A stretch of DNA of 64,000 nt from Massilia rhizosphaerae (GCF_016093545.1 NZ_JADKYX010000009.1:1-64000), one strand, 5' to 3'. Positions 7,947 to 17,116 are shown, counted from the stretch's first letter. The notes: generated from the sequence alone by a model not told the origin. Made by a program: numbers and translations.

Positions 7947-9319
7947 TCCACTTCCTCCCGCACCGCGATCGACAGCGGCTTGACCGGGGCCTGGCCACGC
8001 AGGCGCCCGACTTGTTCCAGCGGCACGCCGGCGGCATGCGCGATGACTTCCGCACCCGCATGCCCACAATACCTCCCCTGGCAGCGCCCCATGCCGACCC
8101 GGCTGAATGCCTTGGCGCGGTTCGCTTCCTGGGCGCCCATGTCCCCCACCACGCGGCGCAGTTCGCCGGCGGTGATGGCTTCGCAGCGGCAGACGATGGC
8201 GTCATCCGGCAATTGGGCCGCCTGCTGCGCCGGCCACGGGAACGCTTGCGCCAGGCCCTGGCGGAAACGGTCCATGCGGGCCTGTTCGGCGCGCAGCCGC
8301 TGCAGCTCGCCGTTCGCCACCGGCAGCCCGACATCCTGCAGCACCGCCAGCGCCGCCAGCCGTCCGCCGATCTCGGCCGCATCCGCGCCCAGCACACGTA
8401 CGCCGTCGCCGGCCAGGTAGACGCCCGGCACCGAGGTGCGCCCGTCCTCGCCCAGTTCGGGCAGCCATTGGCGCGTCTCCGGGTCGAAGCGGAAGGCGCA
8501 GCGGGCCAGGTCGGCCAGCTGGGTCTCGGGACGCAGGTGGTAGCCCATCGCCACCGCGTCGCATTCCAGCGTCCGGGTGCGTCCGGCGGCGTCCTGGAAC
8601 ACCACCTCCTGCACCCCGATGTCCGCGGCACCCTTGATTTCGACCGGGGTGATGCCGGTCAGCACCGGCACCCCGGCCCGCTTCAGCGCCCCGACCAGCG
8701 CCATGCCGTTGCGCAGCGCGGCGGGACGGGCCAGCAGTTTGGGCAGCGCCGCGACGCGCCGCAGGAAGGGCGACGTATCGAGCACCGCCGCCACGTTGGC
8801 GCCCGCCTTGACGTATTGCGACGCCACGAGGTACAGCAGCGGCCCGGTGCCGAGGAACACGACCTTGCGCCCGATCGCACACGCCTGCGCCTTCAGGGCG
8901 ATCTGCGACGCGCCCAGGCTGTAGGTGCCGGCGTATTGCCAGCCCTTGATCGGCATCAGGCGGTCGGTCGCGCCGGAACAGATCACCAGTGCGTCGTAGG
9001 GCAAGGCCCGCGAGCGCCGCTGGTCGGTGACGTGCAGCCGGCGGCCGAAGATATTCCAGGCCAGCGTCTCCGGCAGGTAATCGATCTGGTCGCGCAGCGC
9101 GTCGAAACTCTCGTGCAGCGACTGGGCGCGGCCGGCCTCTGTGCCGTACAGCTTCGCATACGGACGCGTGAAATTGTCCGGCTGGCGTCGATAGATCTGG
9201 CCGCCGTCGCGCCGGTTCTCGTCGACCACGGTCGGGCGCAGCCCGGCGGCGACGAGGGTTTCGGCGCAACGCACGCCCGCAGGGCCGGCGCCGACGATGA
9301 TTATGCGAGGTTGGGCCAT
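7943..9319 (-). CDS. NAD(P)/FAD-dependent oxidoreductase with BFD-like 2Fe-2S domain (HcnB/OoxA-like)
   Basis: 458-residue subunit. An N-terminal FAD motif (IIIVGAGPAGVRCAETL) is followed by a second dinucleotide fold (KVVFLGTGPLLYLVASQ, about residues 150-166). A C-terminal BFD-like domain has a CRC pair and a CQGRYC pair that can hold a 2Fe-2S cluster. This two-part design is diagnostic of the beta-type subunit of HcnABC, opine oxidase and D-hydroxyproline dehydrogenase complexes. The start lies 19 bases inside the end of the ferredoxin-like gene, implying coupled translation. It should relay electrons between the DAO-type subunit and the small 2Fe-2S subunit. Confidence 0.88.
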   Translation of the reverse strand: MAQPRIIIVGAGPAGVRCAETLVAAGLRPTVVDENRRDGGQIYRRQPDNFTRPYAKLYGTEAGRAQSLHESFDALRDQIDYLPETLAWNIFGRRLHVTDQRRSRALPYDALVICSGATDRLMPIKGWQYAGTYSLGASQIALKAQACAIGRKVVFLGTGPLLYLVASQYVKAGANVAAVLDTSPFLRRVAALPKLLARPAALRNGMALVGALKRAGVPVLTGITPVEIKGAADIGVQEVVFQDAAGRTRTLECDAVAMGYHLRPETQLADLARCAFRFDPETRQWLPELGEDGRTSVPGVYLAGDGVRVLGADAAEIGGRLAALAVLQDVGLPVANGELQRLRAEQARMDRFRQGLAQAFPWPAQQAAQLPDDAIVCRCEAITAGELRRVVGDMGAQEANRAKAFSRVGMGRCQGRYCGHAGAEVIAHAAGVPLEQVGRLRGQAPVKPLSIAVREEVE

Positions 9320-9609
9320 GTCGCCTCCGGTTGTGTTGTGACGATGCTCATTCCCTCTGCCACCACGGTGGTGCAGGCGCGCAGGCGCGCGCCGTCCGCG
9401 GTCCAGACCCAGCAATCCTGGCAGGCGCCCATCAGGCAGAAGCCGGCCCGCTTGCCATCGCCGAATTCCGACTCGCGCAGGTGGCGCACGTTGCCCAGCA
9501 GGGCGACCAGCAGGGTGTCGCCGGCCAGCGCCTCGACCGGGTGCCCATCGATCACGATGCGCACCGGCGCGCGGCCGGTTTCGGCAAGTCGTACGAAACG
9601 GTGGTTCAT
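9301..9609 (-). CDS. 2Fe-2S ferredoxin-like small subunit (HcnA-like)
   Basis: 102-residue protein. The N-terminal half contains the GHPVEALAGDTLLVALL stretch common to the N-terminal 2Fe-2S domains of sarcosine oxidase alpha and HcnA. Cysteines in GFCLMGACQDC and a later RACTTVV provide four ligands for a plant-type 2Fe-2S cluster. It precedes and overlaps the NAD/FAD subunit and itself overlaps the ABC ATPase stop (ATGA), so transport and oxidation genes are cotranscribed. It is the electron-transfer gamma-type subunit of the heterotrimeric dehydrogenase. Confidence 0.88.
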   Translation of the reverse strand: MNHRFVRLAETGRAPVRIVIDGHPVEALAGDTLLVALLGNVRHLRESEFGDGKRAGFCLMGACQDCWVWTADGARLRACTTVVAEGMSIVTTQPEATWPNLA

Positions 9610-11453
9610 GCGACGTCTCCTTCGAGCAGGCGCAGCGGCGCCTGGATATCGCGCAACTCGGCGTCGGACCGGTGGCACAGGATGCTGCCGCCGTTGTCGA
9701 GCGTGTGGCGCGGCGGCGGCAGGCTGTTGCATACGCCGTCGATGCGCAGATGGCAGCGGTCCAGGAAGGAGCAGATGCCGCGCGCCTGCCCGGCCGCCAC
9801 GAGCGGCGGCAGCGACGCGGGTTTGCGGCCGGCCGTCTCTTCCAGCCAGCCCCGGCGCAGCGTCGGCACCGACGAGATCAGCAGGTGCGAATACGGATGG
9901 AATGGCGGCAGCGCCTGCGCTTCTCGCTTGCGCGCCTCGACCTTGCGGCCGGCGTACAGCACCACGATCTCGTCGCAGATCGCGCGCACCGTGCTGATGT
10001 CGTGGCTGATGAACATGTAGGACACGTTCAATTCCTTGCGCAGCTCGGCCATCAGTTCGAGGATGGCCGCGCCCACCACGGTGTCGAGCGCGGAGGTGAC
10101 CTCGTCGCACAGGATCAGGTCGGGCTGGGCCGCCAATGCACGCGCCAGGTTGATGCGCTGCTTTTGTCCGCCCGACAGTTCGCCCGGCAGGCGGTCGGCC
10201 ACCGACGCCGGCAGGCGCACCAGGTCGAGCAGCTGCAGCACGCGCTTGCGGCGCGCCTCGCCCTTCATGCCATGGTAAAACTCGAGCGGCCGGCCGAGGA
10301 TGCGCTCGATGCCGTGCTGCGGGTTGAGCGCGGTATCGGCGTTCTGGAACACGAACTGGATACGCCGCAACTGCTCGCGCGTGCGCCCTTCCAGCGTGGG
10401 CGCCAGGCGCTTGCCGTCGAGCAGGATGTCGCCTTCGGACGGCGCCACCATGCCGGCGATGGTGCGCGCCAGCGTGGTCTTGCCGGAACCGGATTCGCCG
10501 ATGACGCCGATGGTGGCGCCGCGCGGGATCACCAGGTTGATGTCGTCCAGCACGCACTTGACCGGCACACCGCGCCTGGCCGTGCCGTACGAGGCAGACA
10601 GGCCACGCACCTCGAGCAGCGGATGCTCGTGCGCCGGCTTGGACTCGCAGCCGGCCGGCACGGACTGCTTGGGCGCGATCGCCGCCAGCAGGCTCCTGGT
10701 GTACGGATGGGCGGGCGCCGACAGGATTTGCGCGGTCGGCCCGCACTCCCGGATCTCGCCGTCGCGCAGCACCACGATGCGGTCGGCCATCTGCGCCACC
10801 ACGGCGAGGTCGTGCGACACGTACACGGCCGTGCTGCCGCGCTCCTTGACGACCTTCTTGAAGGCGCGCAGCACCTCGATCTGCGTCGTCACGTCCAGTG
10901 CGGTGGTCGGCTCGTCCAGGATCACCAGGGCCGGATCGGTGATCAGCGCCATGGCTGCCATCAGGCGCTGCAACTGGCCGCCCGACACCTGGTGCGGATA
11001 GCGCATGCCGATCTTGTCCGGCTCCGGCAGCGCCAGCGCGCGAAACAGCTCCACGGCCTTGGCCTCGGCCTCGGCGCGCGGCATCACCTTGTGGATCAGT
11101 GCGCTTTCGACCACCTGGTCCATCAGCCGTTTGGACGGGTTGAACGAGGCGGCGGCGCTCTGCGCGATGTAGGCCACGGTGCGGCCGCGCAGGCCGGCCA
11201 GCTGGCCCTCGTTCAGCGCCAGCACCTGGTGGCCGGCCACGGTCACGTTGCCGCCGGCCAGGCGGCAGCCGGCGCGGGCGTAGCCCATCAGCGCCAGCGC
11301 GATGGTGGTCTTGCCGGAACCGGACTCGCCGATCAGCGCCAGCACCTCGCCTTGTTGAATCGAAAAGTCAGCGCCATGGACGATGGGCACTTCCTCGTCC
11401 ATGTCGTTGCGGGCGGTGACGCGCAGGCCCGATACCTTGACGATCGTGTTCAT
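9606..11453 (-). CDS. Fused dipeptide-type ABC ATPase (DppD-DppF-like)
   Basis: 615 residues with two complete ABC ATPase domains in one chain. Domain 1 has GESGSGKTT near residue 35 and signature VSGGQLQRL near residue 160. Domain 2 has GESGSGKTT near residue 310 and LSGGQKQR near residue 425, each followed by a Walker B aspartate and a D-loop. The linker and the C-terminal cysteine-bearing oligopeptide-transporter tail (after about residue 540) are also present. In many bacteria these are separate DppD and DppF proteins. It energises the import of the ligand bound by the family-5 binding protein encoded in the same train. One base separates its start from the stop of the preceding permease gene. 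Confidence 0.93.
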   Translation of the reverse strand: MNTIVKVSGLRVTARNDMDEEVPIVHGADFSIQQGEVLALIGESGSGKTTIALALMGYARAGCRLAGGNVTVAGHQVLALNEGQLAGLRGRTVAYIAQSAAASFNPSKRLMDQVVESALIHKVMPRAEAEAKAVELFRALALPEPDKIGMRYPHQVSGGQLQRLMAAMALITDPALVILDEPTTALDVTTQIEVLRAFKKVVKERGSTAVYVSHDLAVVAQMADRIVVLRDGEIRECGPTAQILSAPAHPYTRSLLAAIAPKQSVPAGCESKPAHEHPLLEVRGLSASYGTARRGVPVKCVLDDINLVIPRGATIGVIGESGSGKTTLARTIAGMVAPSEGDILLDGKRLAPTLEGRTREQLRRIQFVFQNADTALNPQHGIERILGRPLEFYHGMKGEARRKRVLQLLDLVRLPASVADRLPGELSGGQKQRINLARALAAQPDLILCDEVTSALDTVVGAAILELMAELRKELNVSYMFISHDISTVRAICDEIVVLYAGRKVEARKREAQALPPFHPYSHLLISSVPTLRRGWLEETAGRKPASLPPLVAAGQARGICSFLDRCHLRIDGVCNSLPPPRHTLDNGGSILCHRSDAELRDIQAPLRLLEGDVA

Positions 11454-11454
11454 G

Positions 11455-12306
11455 TCAGCCCCCCGTGCCACGGCGTTTGCGGCCGGCCAGGCTGTCGATG
11501 GCCAGGTTGACGGCGATGGTCAGCGTGGCGATGGCGATGGCGGGCATGACGACGGCCGGCGCGCCTTCGGACAGGCCGATGATGTTTTCGCGCACCAGCG
11601 ATCCCCAGTCCGCCGCCGGTGGCTGGATGCCCAGCCCCAGGAAGGACAGGCCGCTCAGCAGCAGCACGATGTACAGGAAACGCAGGCCAAAGTCGGCCAG
11701 CACCGGCCTGAACATGTTCGGCAACATTTCAAAACACGTGATATAGGCCAGGCCCTCGCCGCGCGCCCGCGCCGCCTGCACGTACTCCATTGCTTGCACA
11801 TTCACGGCCAGCGCACGCGCGATGCGGTAGGCGCCGGGCATGTAGCCGATGCCGGCGGTCAGGACCAGCAACGGGATCGACGTGCCGAAGCCGGCCACGA
11901 TGATCAGCGCCAGCAGCTTGTGCGGGATGCTGAGCATGGTGTCGACGACGCGGCTGACGATGGCGTCGAACCAGCCGCCCGCGGCGGCCGCGGACATGGC
12001 CAGCGCGGTGCCGCCGACGCTGGCCACCAGCACGGCCGCCAGCGCCAGGCCGACGGTGTATGGCGCGCCGTGCAGGATGCGGCTGAGCATATCGCGGCCG
12101 AGGTAGTCGGTGCCGAGCGGATGCAGCGCGCTGATCGGCGCGAACACGTCGTCGCCGACGCCGCCCGCGTCGTCCGGTACCAGGTAGGGACCGGCCACGG
12201 CCATCAGCAGCCAGAACGCGAACACGGCGCTGCCGATCACGCCGGCCAGCGGCAGGCGCCGGCGCGGCTTGCGCCGGGCGATGGGAGAAATCACGGAGGT
12301 CTTCAT
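11455..12306 (-). CDS. ABC transporter permease, DppC-like
   Basis: 283-residue inner-membrane permease of the dipeptide/oligopeptide/nickel family. The N-terminus is basic and cytoplasmic, then a first membrane helix (about residues 20-42) and a periplasmic loop with HPLGTDYLGRDMLSRIL, a DppC hallmark. The core helices include the EAA loop in YVQAARARGEGLAYI. Its ATG overlaps the DppB-like stop (ATGA). It forms the translocation pore with the neighbouring permease. Confidence 0.94.
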   Translation of the reverse strand: MKTSVISPIARRKPRRRLPLAGVIGSAVFAFWLLMAVAGPYLVPDDAGGVGDDVFAPISALHPLGTDYLGRDMLSRILHGAPYTVGLALAAVLVASVGGTALAMSAAAAGGWFDAIVSRVVDTMLSIPHKLLALIIVAGFGTSIPLLVLTAGIGYMPGAYRIARALAVNVQAMEYVQAARARGEGLAYITCFEMLPNMFRPVLADFGLRFLYIVLLLSGLSFLGLGIQPPAADWGSLVRENIIGLSEGAPAVVMPAIAIATLTIAVNLAIDSLAGRKRRGTGG

Positions 12307-13256
12307 TTTCTTAACCTTGGGTTGGAAACGATTGCGCACACGTCCGCCACGGTCAGCAGCACCAGGTAGCCGGCGCAGAACAGCATCGCGCAGGCCTGCA
12401 CCACCGGCATGTCGCGCATGGTGACGGAATCGACCATCAGGCTGGCGATGCCCGGATAGTTGAAGATCGATTCGACGATGATCACGCCGCCGATCAGGTA
12501 GGCCAGCGACAGCGCCACCGCGTTGGAGATCGGGCCGATCGCGTTCGGCAGCGCGTGACAGAGCACCATGCGCACCGGACGCACGCCCTTCAGGCGCGCC
12601 ATCTCGACGTAGGACGAATCGAGCTGGTCGATCACTGCAGCGCGGGTCATGCGCGCCATCTGCGCCACGATCCCGCAGCACAAGGTGATGACCGGCAACG
12701 CATACGTGCGCATGAATTGGCCGAAGGTGGCGATATCGTCGGTATGCGACAGCGCGGACAGCCAGCGCAGCTTGACGGCGAACAGCAGCACCGCCAGCGT
12801 GGCGATCAGGAATTCGGGCACGGACACGGTCCACACCGTCGCCACGCTGACGACGCGGTCGAACAACGAGCCGCGGACCATGGCGGACGCGATGCCGAGC
12901 GTCAGCGCGAGCGGCACCGACACGACGGTGGTCGCGGCCGCCAGCATCAGCGAGTTCGGCAACCGGCTGCCGATCAGCTCCGTCACCGGCAGGCCGTTCG
13001 CCATGGCCACGCCGGGATGGCCGGTCAGCAGCCCGCCCAGCCAGTGCAGGTAGCGCACGTGGGCCGGCAGGTCCAGCCCCAGCTTGACCCGCAGCGCAGC
13101 CACCAGTTCGGGCGTCGCCTCCTGTCCGAGCGCCGCCTGCGCCGCGTCGCCCGGCAGCAGGTTGGTGATGGTGAAGATCACGAGCGACACGGCCAGCAGC
13201 GTCAGCACCGCGACACCCAGCCGGTTCAGCACCAGTCGTACGGTGGTCCCGTTCAT
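12303..13256 (-). CDS. ABC transporter permease, DppB-like
   Basis: 317-residue permease. The N-terminal helix (about 10-30) is followed by the LLPGDAAQAALGQEATPEL segment typical of DppB, then further helices and the EAA loop around YVEMARLKGVRPVRM. The start is two bases after the stop of the binding-protein gene, which supports this ATG over longer in-frame extensions. It pairs with the DppC-like permease to make the channel. Confidence 0.94.
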   Translation of the reverse strand: MNGTTVRLVLNRLGVAVLTLLAVSLVIFTITNLLPGDAAQAALGQEATPELVAALRVKLGLDLPAHVRYLHWLGGLLTGHPGVAMANGLPVTELIGSRLPNSLMLAAATTVVSVPLALTLGIASAMVRGSLFDRVVSVATVWTVSVPEFLIATLAVLLFAVKLRWLSALSHTDDIATFGQFMRTYALPVITLCCGIVAQMARMTRAAVIDQLDSSYVEMARLKGVRPVRMVLCHALPNAIGPISNAVALSLAYLIGGVIIVESIFNYPGIASLMVDSVTMRDMPVVQACAMLFCAGYLVLLTVADVCAIVSNPRLRK

Positions 13257-13258
13257 GG

Positions 13259-14839
13259 TCACGCTTCCAGCCAGATTTGATCGGCGAACATGAACCCCAT
13301 CAGGCCGCCCAGCGGATGGCTGGCGTAGCCCTTGATCTTGTTGCTGAAACCGTCGAGCGAGTGGATGAACATCGGGATGCCGACGCCGCACTGGTCGTGC
13401 ACGAGCACCTGCATGTCGCCGTACATCTGCTTGCGTTTGGCTTCGTTGGTTTCGCTCCGTGCCAGGTCGAGCAACTGGTCGAATTTCTCGTTCTTCCAGC
13501 CCGACACGTTCATCGGGGAATCGGACTTGTAGAACAGCGAGAACATCAGGTCGACCGTCTGGCGCGGATTGATATTCCCGAACGACATGGGATGCTTGGC
13601 CCAATGGTTCGACCAGTAGCCGTCCGGCGGCATGCGCTTGATGTCCAGGTTGAGGCCGGCCCTTTGCGCCGACAGCTGGATGATCTGGGCCATGTCGACC
13701 GAGCCGCCAGCGGCGGTCGAGCACACGACCGGCAGGGTCTGGCCGGCCATGCCGGATTTCTTCAGGTAGAACTTCGCCTTGTCCAGGTCGAAGGTGCGCT
13801 GCGGCAGGCCGGCGAAGTAGTAGCGGCTGCCCGGCTGCACCGGCTGGTCGTTGGCGATGGTGCCGTAGCCGCGCATCGCCACCTTGCGGATCTGTTCGCG
13901 GTCCAGCAGGTACTTCATGGCCAGCACGAAGTTCGGGTTCTTCACCGGGCCGAGCTGGTCGCGCATGATGAGGTCGGTGTACAGGCCCGTCTTCGATTCG
14001 AACAGCGTGCAACCGGAACCCGAGAAACTGGCCGCCGAGCGCGGGTTCACGCCGTTGATCAGCTGCACGTCGCCCGACAGCAGGGCGTTGACGCGGGCCG
14101 CCTCGTCCGGGATCGAGAAATATTCGATCTCGTCCAGGTAGGGCTTGCCCGGCTTCCAGTACTCGTCGTTGCGCACGCCGATCGAGCGCATGCCCGGCCT
14201 GAATTCCTTGCACTTGTACGGGCCGGTGCCGACCGCGGTGGCGAAGTCCGTGGTGCCGTCCTTGACGATGGCGAAATGGGACGCGGCCAGCAGCGCCGGC
14301 AGGTCGACATTCGGCGAATTGAGCTTGATCTGCAGCTCGAGCGGACCGGTGGCCTTGACGTCCGCGAACTCGTCGGCCACGGCCTTGGCCTTGGAGGCAT
14401 TGGCCGGATTCTTGTGGCGCAGCAGCGAGTACACGACGTCCGCCGCGCCCAGCGGCTTGCCGTCATGGAAGCGCACGTCCTTGCGCAGCTTGACGGTCCA
14501 CAGCGTGCCGTCCTTGCTGTCGATCGATTCGGCCAGCGCCATCTGCGGCGCGAGCCTGGTGTCGATGGTGGTCAGGCAGTTGTAGAACATGTAGTGCCGC
14601 ACGTAGTCGGCAATGGTGCTGCCCCGGGCGGGATCGAGCGTGTCCGCCGTCGATCCGGCGCCCATGGCCACGCGGATCCGGCCGCCCTTGCGCGGCGTCT
14701 GGGCCAGCGCGGTGCCGGGAAAGGTCAGCAGGCCGCCGGCGCCGGACGCCAGCATGCCTCCCGCCAGCAGCGTGCGCATCACGTCGCGGCGCTTGCCGTC
14801 TTGCACGACGCCGGCGGCGTCGAATGGTTTGTCGCTCAT
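13259..14839 (-). CDS. ABC transporter substrate-binding protein, family 5 (DppA-like)
   Basis: 526-residue periplasmic solute-binding protein of the oligopeptide/dipeptide family. The N-terminus has a twin-arginine-like stretch (KRRDVMRTLLAGGM) and a hydrophobic segment ending in ALAQ, suggesting Tat export. The body has the family landmarks TLDPARGSTIADY, LTTIDTRLAPQMALAESI and DVVYSLLRHKNP. It delivers the substrate to the adjacent permeases; the ligand cannot be read from the sequence. The start is preceded by GAGGAGACAATC. It heads the transport part of the train, directly after the PuuB-like oxidoreductase gene. Confidence 0.93.
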   Translation of the reverse strand: MSDKPFDAAGVVQDGKRRDVMRTLLAGGMLASGAGGLLTFPGTALAQTPRKGGRIRVAMGAGSTADTLDPARGSTIADYVRHYMFYNCLTTIDTRLAPQMALAESIDSKDGTLWTVKLRKDVRFHDGKPLGAADVVYSLLRHKNPANASKAKAVADEFADVKATGPLELQIKLNSPNVDLPALLAASHFAIVKDGTTDFATAVGTGPYKCKEFRPGMRSIGVRNDEYWKPGKPYLDEIEYFSIPDEAARVNALLSGDVQLINGVNPRSAASFSGSGCTLFESKTGLYTDLIMRDQLGPVKNPNFVLAMKYLLDREQIRKVAMRGYGTIANDQPVQPGSRYYFAGLPQRTFDLDKAKFYLKKSGMAGQTLPVVCSTAAGGSVDMAQIIQLSAQRAGLNLDIKRMPPDGYWSNHWAKHPMSFGNINPRQTVDLMFSLFYKSDSPMNVSGWKNEKFDQLLDLARSETNEAKRKQMYGDMQVLVHDQCGVGIPMFIHSLDGFSNKIKGYASHPLGGLMGFMFADQIWLEA

Positions 14840-14898
14840 GATTGTCTCCTCGTTCTTCTTGCGTCTTCAATGATTGTTATGGGAACGGTCCTGCGGCC

Positions 14899-16179
14899 TC
14901 AATGCAGCCAGTCCTGCAGCCGGTAATAGGCGCCCACGACCGGCAGGAACCAGGGCGTGCCGAAATGCCCGGGCACCGCCGGCCACGCCAGTGCGCGCCA
15001 TGGATTGCGGTCGGTGCGGCCGGCCATGACGTCGGCCATCACCTGCCCCATGTGCACCGACATCTGCACGCCGTGCCCGCTGTAGCCCGTCGAGTAGTAC
15101 ATGCCGCGGTGCTCGCCGGCACGCGGCAGGCGGTCCGCCGTCATGTCGACCAGGCCGCCCCAGCAATAGTCGATGCCCACGCCGCGCAGGGCCGGGAACA
15201 TCCGCTCCATCGCCGCGCGCAGCACGACCCCGCTCTTTTCGTCCGAGCGCGGGTTCGACATCGCGAAGCGCGCCCGCCCGCCGAACAGCAGGCGGTCGTC
15301 CGGCGAGACGCGGAAGTAGTTGCCGATGGCCCTGGACGTCACGTAGTTGCGGCGTCGCGGCAGCAGGCGGTCGAGCAGGGCCGGCTCCAGCGGTTCGGTG
15401 GCGACGATGAAGCTGCCCACCGAGATCATGCGGCGGCGGAACCAGGCAAACGGTCCCGCGCGCGAATTGCCGGTCGCCAGCAGCACCTGGCCGGCGCCAA
15501 TGACGCCGCGGGGGGTGGTGACGCGAAAGCCGCCCGCGGGCAGGCGGTCCAGGCCCGTCACCGGCGTGTGTTCGTGAATGCGCGCGCCGGCACGGGCGGC
15601 CGCATGGGCCAGGCCGACGCCGAATTTCCCCATGTGCATCTGGGCGCTCGTCTTCTGCAGCAGGCCGCCGTGGAACTCGTCCGAGCCGACCTCGTCGCGG
15701 ATGCGCGCCGCGGACACCATCTCGACGTGCGGATCGGCCTCGCGCCGCAGCACGTCGCAGCTGCGCACCAGCTTGTCGTAGTGCTCCGGCTTGGCGGCCA
15801 GCTTGAGCTTGCCGACGCGCGCGAAGTCGCACGCGATATCCTCTTGCGCGACCAGGCGTTCGACCGTGTCGACGGCGGCGTTGTAGGCGTGGTAGAAGTT
15901 GCGCGCCGTGTCCACGCCGAGGCGGGCGGCGAGCGCGCCGAAATCGTGCGCCGTGCCGCCATTGCAATGTCCGCCGTTGCGGCCGGACGCTTCGCCCACG
16001 ACGCGGCCCGCCTCCAGCACCACCACCGAGGCGCCGCGCCGGGCCAGCGTCAGCGCGGCCGACAACCCGGTAAAGCCGGCGCCGACCACGACCACGTCGG
16101 CGCGCCCTTCCACCGGCCCTGGCGCGCCCGCCGCGAAGGCCGGCGCGGTATCCAGCCAATAAGATTCGAGCTTCATCAT
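14899..16179 (-). CDS. FAD-dependent amine oxidoreductase (PuuB-like)
   Basis: 426-residue flavoprotein of the DAO superfamily with FAD-binding motif VVVVGAGFTGLSAALTLARRG near residue 27. Overall layout and length match gamma-glutamylputrescine oxidase-type proteins (PuuB/OrdL). The glycine-rich C-terminal FAD contact reads STGYSGHGVQM. It lies between a HAD hydrolase gene and the ABC binding-protein gene on the same strand. A PuuC-like aldehyde dehydrogenase lies a little upstream, so oxidative deamination of an amine to an aldehyde is plausible, but the substrate is unknown. The start has an AGGAGAG box; ATG two codons in tandem (MM) leaves one codon of uncertainty. Confidence 0.87.
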   Translation of the reverse strand: MMKLESYWLDTAPAFAAGAPGPVEGRADVVVVGAGFTGLSAALTLARRGASVVVLEAGRVVGEASGRNGGHCNGGTAHDFGALAARLGVDTARNFYHAYNAAVDTVERLVAQEDIACDFARVGKLKLAAKPEHYDKLVRSCDVLRREADPHVEMVSAARIRDEVGSDEFHGGLLQKTSAQMHMGKFGVGLAHAAARAGARIHEHTPVTGLDRLPAGGFRVTTPRGVIGAGQVLLATGNSRAGPFAWFRRRMISVGSFIVATEPLEPALLDRLLPRRRNYVTSRAIGNYFRVSPDDRLLFGGRARFAMSNPRSDEKSGVVLRAAMERMFPALRGVGIDYCWGGLVDMTADRLPRAGEHRGMYYSTGYSGHGVQMSVHMGQVMADVMAGRTDRNPWRALAWPAVPGHFGTPWFLPVVGAYYRLQDWLH

Positions 16180-16222
16180 GCTCTCCTGTCCGGGTGGCTT
16201 TCCGGGTTCATGCGCATGCCGC

Positions 16223-16894
16223 TTACAGGCCGACCAGCGCCGGCAGACCGCCCAGGTCCGTGACCTGGTGCGAGCCGAACGCCGGCCACGCCGGTTCGTG
16301 GCCGCGGGCGACGAAGACGCGGTTCTTGATGCCCACGTCGTCGGCCGACAAGTGGTCGTAGCGCATGCTCGACGACACGTGCAGGATGTCTTCCGGATTG
16401 CAGCCCAGCTGGTCGATCATGTACTCGAACGCGCGCAGGCGCGGCTTGTAGGCTTGCGCCTGCTGCGCGGTGTACACGCGGTGGAACGGCGCGCCCAGCT
16501 TGTCGACGCTGTCCTGGATCTGCGCATCCATCGCGTTCGACAGGATCACCAGCCGGTATTCCTTGGCCAGGCGCGCGAGCGCGTTCGGCACGTCCGCGTG
16601 CGGGCTCCAGGTCGGCACGGCGCGGTAGAACTTCAGGCCCTCGTTGTCGCGGTAGTCGACGCCCCAGCGCTTGCAGGTGCGCTCGACCGAATTGCACAGC
16701 AGCTGGTCGTACGGACGCCAGTCGCCCATCACCTCGTCCAGGCGGTAGCGCGCGAAGTCGGTGGTGAACTGCTGCATGTGCTCCGGCGCGATGCGATCGG
16801 CGAACAGTTCGCGCGCCAGCTCCGCCATCTGGAAGTTGATCAGCGTGCCGTAGCAGTCGAAGGAAATGTATTTGGGCCGCAGGTTGGTCGTCAT
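16223..16894 (-). CDS. HAD hydrolase, haloacid dehalogenase type II
   Basis: 223-residue HAD-superfamily protein. The nucleophile is Asp13 in ISFDCYGTLIN, motif II is the serine in ILSNAMD, and the acidic motif lies in HLSADDVGIKN. Sequence and length fit L-2-haloacid dehalogenase type II, a family that often acts on phosphorylated or activated small molecules in practice. It is the first gene of the long minus-strand train, with an AAGGAA ribosome-binding site and a 222-bp gap upstream. Its part in the pathway is unknown. Confidence 0.87.
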   Translation of the reverse strand: MTTNLRPKYISFDCYGTLINFQMAELARELFADRIAPEHMQQFTTDFARYRLDEVMGDWRPYDQLLCNSVERTCKRWGVDYRDNEGLKFYRAVPTWSPHADVPNALARLAKEYRLVILSNAMDAQIQDSVDKLGAPFHRVYTAQQAQAYKPRLRAFEYMIDQLGCNPEDILHVSSSMRYDHLSADDVGIKNRVFVARGHEPAWPAFGSHQVTDLGGLPALVGL

Positions 16895-17051
16895 GGTTCT
16901 GGTTCCTTGGATGATTGATGTTCGCGTCCGCGGCGCGGAAAATCCGGTTGGCGGCTCGGGTCGGGAAGCGCGTTCGCAGGGGCGATTCGCGGTCGCTGCA
17001 ACGTCGTCTCCTGCTACCCATTACACCATCGCCTCCCTGCATGAAAATCCC

Positions 17052-17070
17052 GTTTTGACCCTGGCAAAAC
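17052..17070. promoter_or_regulatory. Candidate operator GTTTTG-N7-CAAAAC
   Basis: A 6-bp inverted repeat, GTTTTG and CAAAAC separated by seven bases, in the 222-bp gap between the aldehyde dehydrogenase and HAD genes. It lies about 160 bases upstream of the HAD start, where the promoter of the long catabolic train would be expected. The arms suit a dimeric repressor or activator. No clear -35/-10 pair could be assigned around it. Confidence 0.3.
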
Positions 17071-17116
17071 ACAGAAACCGTGGCATTTCCGGCGGCCTTC
17101 GGCACACTATGCGGCG

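Noticed and set aside
6801..9609. Hydrogen cyanide synthase operon hcnABC
   Set aside because: The three-subunit organisation matches, but opine oxidases and D-hydroxyproline dehydrogenases share it. The neighbours (importer, sugar-acid kinase, aldolase, dehydratase) point to catabolism rather than cyanogenesis.
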